A stretch of 26,903 bases of DNA from a virus. The notes below the pieces were generated by a model. That model was given only the letters and a program-made list of their open reading frames with translations, was not told where the DNA came from and did not search any database. Position 1 is the first letter of the stretch. Each line of letters opens with the position of its first letter. The DNA lies in the IMG/VR virus record IMGVR_UViG_3300008219_000075, positions 1 through 26,903 of that record; one strand, written 5' to 3'. Shown piece by piece: positions 24,635 through 26,903 of this stretch. Position numbers and translations under genes: made by a program.

Positions 24635-24823
24635 ACTTTACTAATTACTTTACTTTACTACCCCCCTTAAGGGGGGTATGTAGTAAAGTAAAGTAATTAG
24701 ATACTTATATAAACTTTACTTTACCCTACTTTACCAAACTTTACCAAGTAAAGTAGCCCGTCTCAGGCACAAAGCAGTAAACTTTACCGGAATCTTACTT
24801 CATGTTACCCAGTAAAGTAAAGT
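24635..24823. repeat. Array of ACTTTAC/GTAAAGT motifs (iteron-like)
   Basis: Thirteen exact heptamers in 189 bp. Direct ACTTTAC begins at 24635, 24647, 24652, 24713, 24718, 24728, 24738 and 24781; inverted GTAAAGT begins at 24683, 24688, 24748, 24812 and 24817. At 24718-24747 three direct copies lie at exactly 10-bp spacing (ACTTTACCCT then ACTTTACCAA twice), and an inverted copy starts at the next 10-bp register, 24748. One-turn spacing suggests a protein binding one face of the helix, as at replication origins, terminase pac sites or repressor arrays. Which of these it is cannot be told from sequence. Confidence 0.85.
24641..24700. repeat. 20-bp inverted repeat around C6-TTAA-G6
   Basis: Perfect 20-bp arms at 24641-24660 and 24681-24700 flank a 16-bp palindrome CCCCCCTTAAGGGGGG (24661-24676); the right side has four extra bases, TATG. 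The element could extrude as a cruciform or fold as a very stable hairpin. It is not followed by a clear T-run for termination in the usual place, so an origin or packaging role is as likely as a terminator. Confidence 0.85.
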
Positions 24824-25102
24824 AACCGGGATCCTTTGTCAACGGAAGCCTTTAACAGCAGCAAATTGTCGAGGGTATCCCTACCATATCTCTTATTCTC
24901 TCAAGCCATACCCCCTCAATACACACTAACACAGCCTCCAGACGACAGTCGCAAGCTCCTGTCGCTGTCGGCCGTTGCAAGGTTTTTGGGTTCTGCGCAC
25001 TTGCGCCTAGATCCTTAAGCACCATGTTTCCCGCCGGGATCATTGGCGTTTAGTTTTGGTTGCTGATACTTGATGCTGTGCATGGCTTCACGATACAGCG
25101 AC

Positions 25103-25128
25103 TGGATATAGTATCTGGATATAGTATC
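25103..25128 (+). repeat. 13-bp tandem repeat with two GATATAGTATC copies
   Basis: The unit TGGATATAGTATC occurs twice head to tail (25103-25115, 25116-25128). Each contains the near-palindrome GATATAGTATC (GATA-N3-TATC). A third related copy lies at 25275-25285 over the promoter's -10. Confidence 0.8.
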
Positions 25129-25258
25129 TGTGTTAGATTCTTTTATATCTGTGTCACGCCATTGCAAACATCCAACACAATACCCACCACTCACCCCATC
25201 ACGCTACCATATACGCCACTGTTGTAATATGCCTAGGCTATAGCTATTGTTCAAGGTG

Positions 25259-25287
25259 TTGACATGTGGTTCATGATATGGTATCTT
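25259..25287 (+). promoter_or_regulatory. Sigma70-type promoter for the plus-strand early genes
   Basis: TTGACA (25259-25264, perfect -35), a 17-base spacer, then TATCTT (25282-25287) with TGG just before it, an extended -10. It points at the 70-residue gene about 100 bases downstream. The GATATGGTATC element at 25275-25285 overlaps the -10, so a protein bound there would be expected to block or modulate the promoter. Confidence 0.7.
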
Positions 25288-25393
25288 GTCTACGTTGCAA
25301 CTCTGGTTCATGTCAGTGGACACAGAGCCACGATGCCAGATAGCAACAACAGGAACCCGGGACATTAACACTATAGGAAAGGGGGATAGCAAC

Positions 25394-25606
25394 ATGAGTC
25401 TACACAGTGATAAGCATTTCCGCATCCAAGCCGAAAGACTACGACTTCGCAAAGTAGCCGAACCATATCATCAATTAGGCTTTCCGCGTAATGCTGAGCC
25501 TGCGCAGGCATTCGGAAAATACGCAGGCCGTGAGTCGTGGCATATAGCGCATAGATCAGCTAAATACTATGCCACGCGATCTGTAGACATAAAACCAAAA
25601 AACTAG
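25394..25606 (+). CDS. Small basic early protein (70 aa)
   Basis: First gene of the plus-strand module, 70 residues from ATG 25394, with a purine-rich ribosome site (GGAAAGGGGG, 25377-25385 region) upstream; the frame is open further left but lacks any start with a ribosome site. It is basic and His/Arg-rich (DKHFRIQAERLRLRKVAEPY, then GKYAGRESWHIAHRSAKYYA), probably helical. I do not recognise the family. Early position and positive charge suit a DNA- or RNA-binding or host-takeover protein, which is inference only. It is expressed from the promoter at 25259. Confidence 0.6.
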   Translation: MSLHSDKHFRIQAERLRLRKVAEPYHQLGFPRNAEPAQAFGKYAGRESWHIAHRSAKYYATRSVDIKPKN

Positions 25607-25662
25607 CCTAGCCTAGACAATTTAATATATTGGGTATGCCTACCAATTAAATACAGTTACAG

Positions 25663-25687
25663 GCGTTGATATGGATAGTATCAACGC
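25663..25687. promoter_or_regulatory. Perfect 9-bp inverted repeat (operator or hairpin)
   Basis: GCGTTGATA (25663-25671) and TATCAACGC (25679-25687) flank a 7-base centre TGGATAG, in the gap before the 48-residue gene. There is no T-run after it. The GATA/TATC halves match those of the GATATRGTATC elements upstream with a wider spacer, so it may be another site for the same protein, or an RNA hairpin in the leader of the next gene. Confidence 0.6.
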
Positions 25688-25729
25688 GCCCAAAATTACA
25701 ACACAAATACAAATTTAGGAAGTGAGACA

Positions 25730-25876
25730 ATGGCAAATACCAATGGAACCAAAACACGTAAGGCACAAGGCACGACAAAAGCACAGGCAAAACGCGACAA
25801 CAGGCACGCCAAAATTAAAGCCAATGGAAAAGCCAAGCAACACATACGCCACACGTATAGTTGGGACGTGGCGTGA
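25730..25876 (+). CDS. Lys/Arg-rich small protein (48 aa)
   Basis: A 48-residue gene too short for common cut-offs. ATG 25730 is preceded by AGGAAGTGAG. The peptide begins MANTNGTKTRKAQGTTKAQA and is then dominated by Lys, Arg, His, Asn (KRDNRHAKIKANGKAKQHIR), ending TYSWDVA. Its stop overlaps the ATG of the next gene by one base (TGATG), so the two are translationally coupled. That overlap, and the lack of a good ribosome site for the next gene alone, support this frame being translated. Likely nucleic-acid binding; no known family. Confidence 0.65.
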   Translation: MANTNGTKTRKAQGTTKAQAKRDNRHAKIKANGKAKQHIRHTYSWDVA

Positions 25877-26640
25877 TGAAACTATTAACAATCGATAACG
25901 ACCCGAAAACGTCAAAGGGCAGGAAATTCGGCTATCTCACAGGCGTACAATACCTGGCACCCGAACAGCTAGCAAGTGAAGCACTAGGCCAATTGGTTAA
26001 CTTGTGTCCATTCGCTTCATTGGGCTGTGTTGGTGGATGCCTGAACACTGCTGGTCGTGGAGTATTCAACGATGTACAACAGGCTAGAATCAATCGCACT
26101 GTGTTGTACTTCAACGATCGTGCAACCTATTGGGTAAAACTAATCAAGGAAATTAAAGCTTTAGAGCGTAAGGCAAAACGTGAAAACTTAACTCCTGTGG
26201 TTAGGCCAAATGGCACTAGTGATATTAAATGGGAATCAACGCCTGTGGTAATCGATGGTATAAAGATTGCTAATAACATAATGGAACTATTCCCCAATGT
26301 GCAATTTATGGATTATACAAAATGGCCATATCACAAGCGACCGACTCACTCATTGCCTAGCAATTACGATCTAACATTCTCACGTTCAGAATCAAACGAA
26401 ATTGAAGCTTTAGAAAACTTGGCGAATGATAGGCGTGTTGCTGTAGTGTTTAGCAGTAAGAAAGACGATCCAATACCAGAGATATATACGATTAAAGCAG
26501 ATAACCAATTCGTGCCAATTCCAGTAGTCAACGGCGATATATCTGATCTCAGATTCCTTGATCCCACAGGCGTGATCATACACCTATACGCTAAAGGCAA
26601 AGCACGTAAGGATCAATCTGGTTTTGTGGTGCGAGTATAG
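25876..26640 (+). CDS. Phage gp88-like protein with three-cysteine cluster
   Basis: A 254-residue protein. I choose ATG 25876, coupled to the previous stop (TGATG), over upstream in-frame TTG codons. Recognisable blocks: KTSKGRKFGYLTGVQYLAPE (11-30), LCPFASLGCVGGCLNTAGRG (43-62; C44, C51, C55), VRPNGTSDIKWE (109-120), FMDYTKW (144-150), LTFSRSESN (166-174), VAVVFSS (188-194), VVNGDISDLRFLDPTGVII (217-235) and KGKARKDQSGFVV (240-252). I recall this set from a widespread phage family linked to mycobacteriophage gene product 88, whose function is not established to my knowledge. The C-x6-C-x3-C cluster followed by alternating strands and helices could hold an iron-sulfur or zinc site; that is inference. 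It lies in the early module. Confidence 0.75.
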   Translation: MKLLTIDNDPKTSKGRKFGYLTGVQYLAPEQLASEALGQLVNLCPFASLGCVGGCLNTAGRGVFNDVQQARINRTVLYFNDRATYWVKLIKEIKALERKAKRENLTPVVRPNGTSDIKWESTPVVIDGIKIANNIMELFPNVQFMDYTKWPYHKRPTHSLPSNYDLTFSRSESNEIEALENLANDRRVAVVFSSKKDDPIPEIYTIKADNQFVPIPVVNGDISDLRFLDPTGVIIHLYAKGKARKDQSGFVVRV

Positions 26641-26654
26641 TTTCAACTTTGGTC

Positions 26655-26680
26655 GAGTGGCCAACTACGGTTGGTCACTC
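26655..26680 (+). other. Strong RNA hairpin with UACG tetraloop
   Basis: GAGTGGCCAAC (26655-26665) pairs over all 11 positions (one G-U) with GTTGGTCACTC (26670-26680), closing a TACG loop on a C-G pair, the very stable cUNCGg type. It begins 15 bases after the gp88-like stop. There is no U-tract, so it is more likely a 3' stability or processing element than a full intrinsic terminator. Confidence 0.65.
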
Positions 26681-26722
26681 CATCCAGCGTTAAAGCTGAG
26701 AATTTGATATCTGGAGGACACG

Positions 26723-26903
26723 ATGAACATAATGGCCTACACATACGAAGCGGATTACCATTGCATACCATGTACAGTGAAAAGGTTTGCATACTTTCAC
26801 ACTGGCAACGTAAGAGGAGGAGGAGTTGACTGGTATGGTATCTATACTGACCAAGTAGACAATGAAGGCAATCTAGTCAATCCAGTATTCAGTACTGATG
26901 AAT
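26723..26903 (+). CDS. Small CxxC phage protein, partial at right edge
   Basis: An open frame from ATG 26723 runs off the window after 60 codons. GGAGGA (26713-26718) lies just upstream; a second in-frame ATG at 26732 would be 13 bases from it and is less likely by spacing, although relatives I recall begin MAY. The sequence opens MNIMAYTYEADYHCIPCTVK with a CxxC pair (C14, C17), then GVDWYGIYTDQVDNEGNLV. I recall small phage proteins with this MAY.Y.A..YC..C opening and a later CxxC pair, which would make a zinc ribbon; the second pair would be beyond the edge. No function is known to me. Confidence 0.65.
   Translation, partial: MNIMAYTYEADYHCIPCTVKRFAYFHTGNVRGGGVDWYGIYTDQVDNEGNLVNPVFSTDE

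Larger units (their letters stand above)
24609..25393. other. Non-coding control region between divergent modules
   Basis: A 785-bp stretch with no convincing gene separates the minus-strand late module from the plus-strand early genes. The left third (24635-24823) is packed with ACTTTAC motifs and a large inverted repeat. The middle (about 24836-25090) shows no clear signal beyond short GC-rich inverted repeats such as GCGCA/TGCGC near 24997. The right third carries GATATRGTATC elements, a promoter and an untranslated leader. The overall form suits an origin, packaging site or early-late switch. Confidence 0.7.

Noticed and set aside
24661-24676. C6-TTAA-G6 as an ordinary intrinsic terminator
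   Set aside because: A stem this strong could stop transcription, but no T-run follows on either strand and it lies in front of, not behind, the late genes; kept as a palindrome of unknown role.
24836-25043. Overlapping 60- and 63-codon frames on opposite strands in the control region
   Set aside because: Neither has a ribosome site; sequences look random. Left as non-coding.
25861-25875. N-terminal extension of the gp88-like protein from a TTG start
   Set aside because: The ATG at 25876 is coupled to the preceding stop (TGATG) and family members begin at the equivalent of MKLL; the TTG lies inside the 48-residue gene.
26650-26681. GGTCGAGTGGCC resembling a tRNA T-arm
   Set aside because: The pairing is a single 11-bp hairpin with a 4-base loop; no acceptor, D or anticodon arms can be built around it.

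Overview
The window is a piece of a tailed double-stranded DNA phage genome (Caudoviricetes), probably from an uncultured environmental phage; both ends cut through genes. Evidence: a packed late-gene block with large terminase, portal, scaffold-like protein, HK97-type capsid protein and repeat-rich tail fibre, small overlapping reading frames (TAATG, ATGA, TAAATG junctions), Shine-Dalgarno sites (AGGAGG types) before most genes, and almost no non-coding DNA. From memory the overall style resembles marine and freshwater metagenomic phages; the host cannot be named from the sequence, beyond being a bacterium that uses Shine-Dalgarno initiation. I see no tape-measure, tail-tube or sheath gene, so a short-tailed (podovirus-like) particle is the better guess. 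I saw no integrase, tRNA, rRNA, IS element or CRISPR array.

Layout. Positions 1-24608 are one long minus-strand module, read from right to left: small terminase (24608), a 27-residue basic peptide, a conserved 99-residue protein, large terminase, portal, then four proteins of unknown role (807, 223, 117 and 1651 residues), scaffold-like protein, major capsid protein, a Cys-containing 114-residue protein, a capsid decoration-like protein, four small proteins (123, 75, 38 and 51 residues), a 421-residue connector-like protein carrying a carbohydrate-binding-like insert, a 726-residue tail protein, a 97-residue virion protein, a nuclease-fold-like 132-residue protein, a 1055-residue tail fibre, a 57-residue two-helix membrane protein (holin candidate) and a truncated structural protein running off the left edge. 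Antisense open frames in this block are shadows.

Positions 24609-25393 are a 785-bp non-coding control region between the divergent late and early modules. It holds 13 exact copies of ACTTTAC or its complement in 189 bp, some at 10-bp spacing, a 20-bp inverted repeat around CCCCCCTTAAGGGGGG, three copies of GATATRGTATC, and a good sigma70-type promoter facing right whose -10 overlaps one GATATRGTATC copy. This is the most unusual part of the window: a candidate replication origin, packaging site or regulator-binding array.

Positions 25394-26903 are plus-strand, probably early genes: a 70-residue basic protein, a 48-residue Lys/Arg-rich protein, a 254-residue protein of the phage gp88-like type with a three-cysteine cluster, and the start of a small CxxC protein. 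Two strong RNA hairpins or palindromes lie between them.
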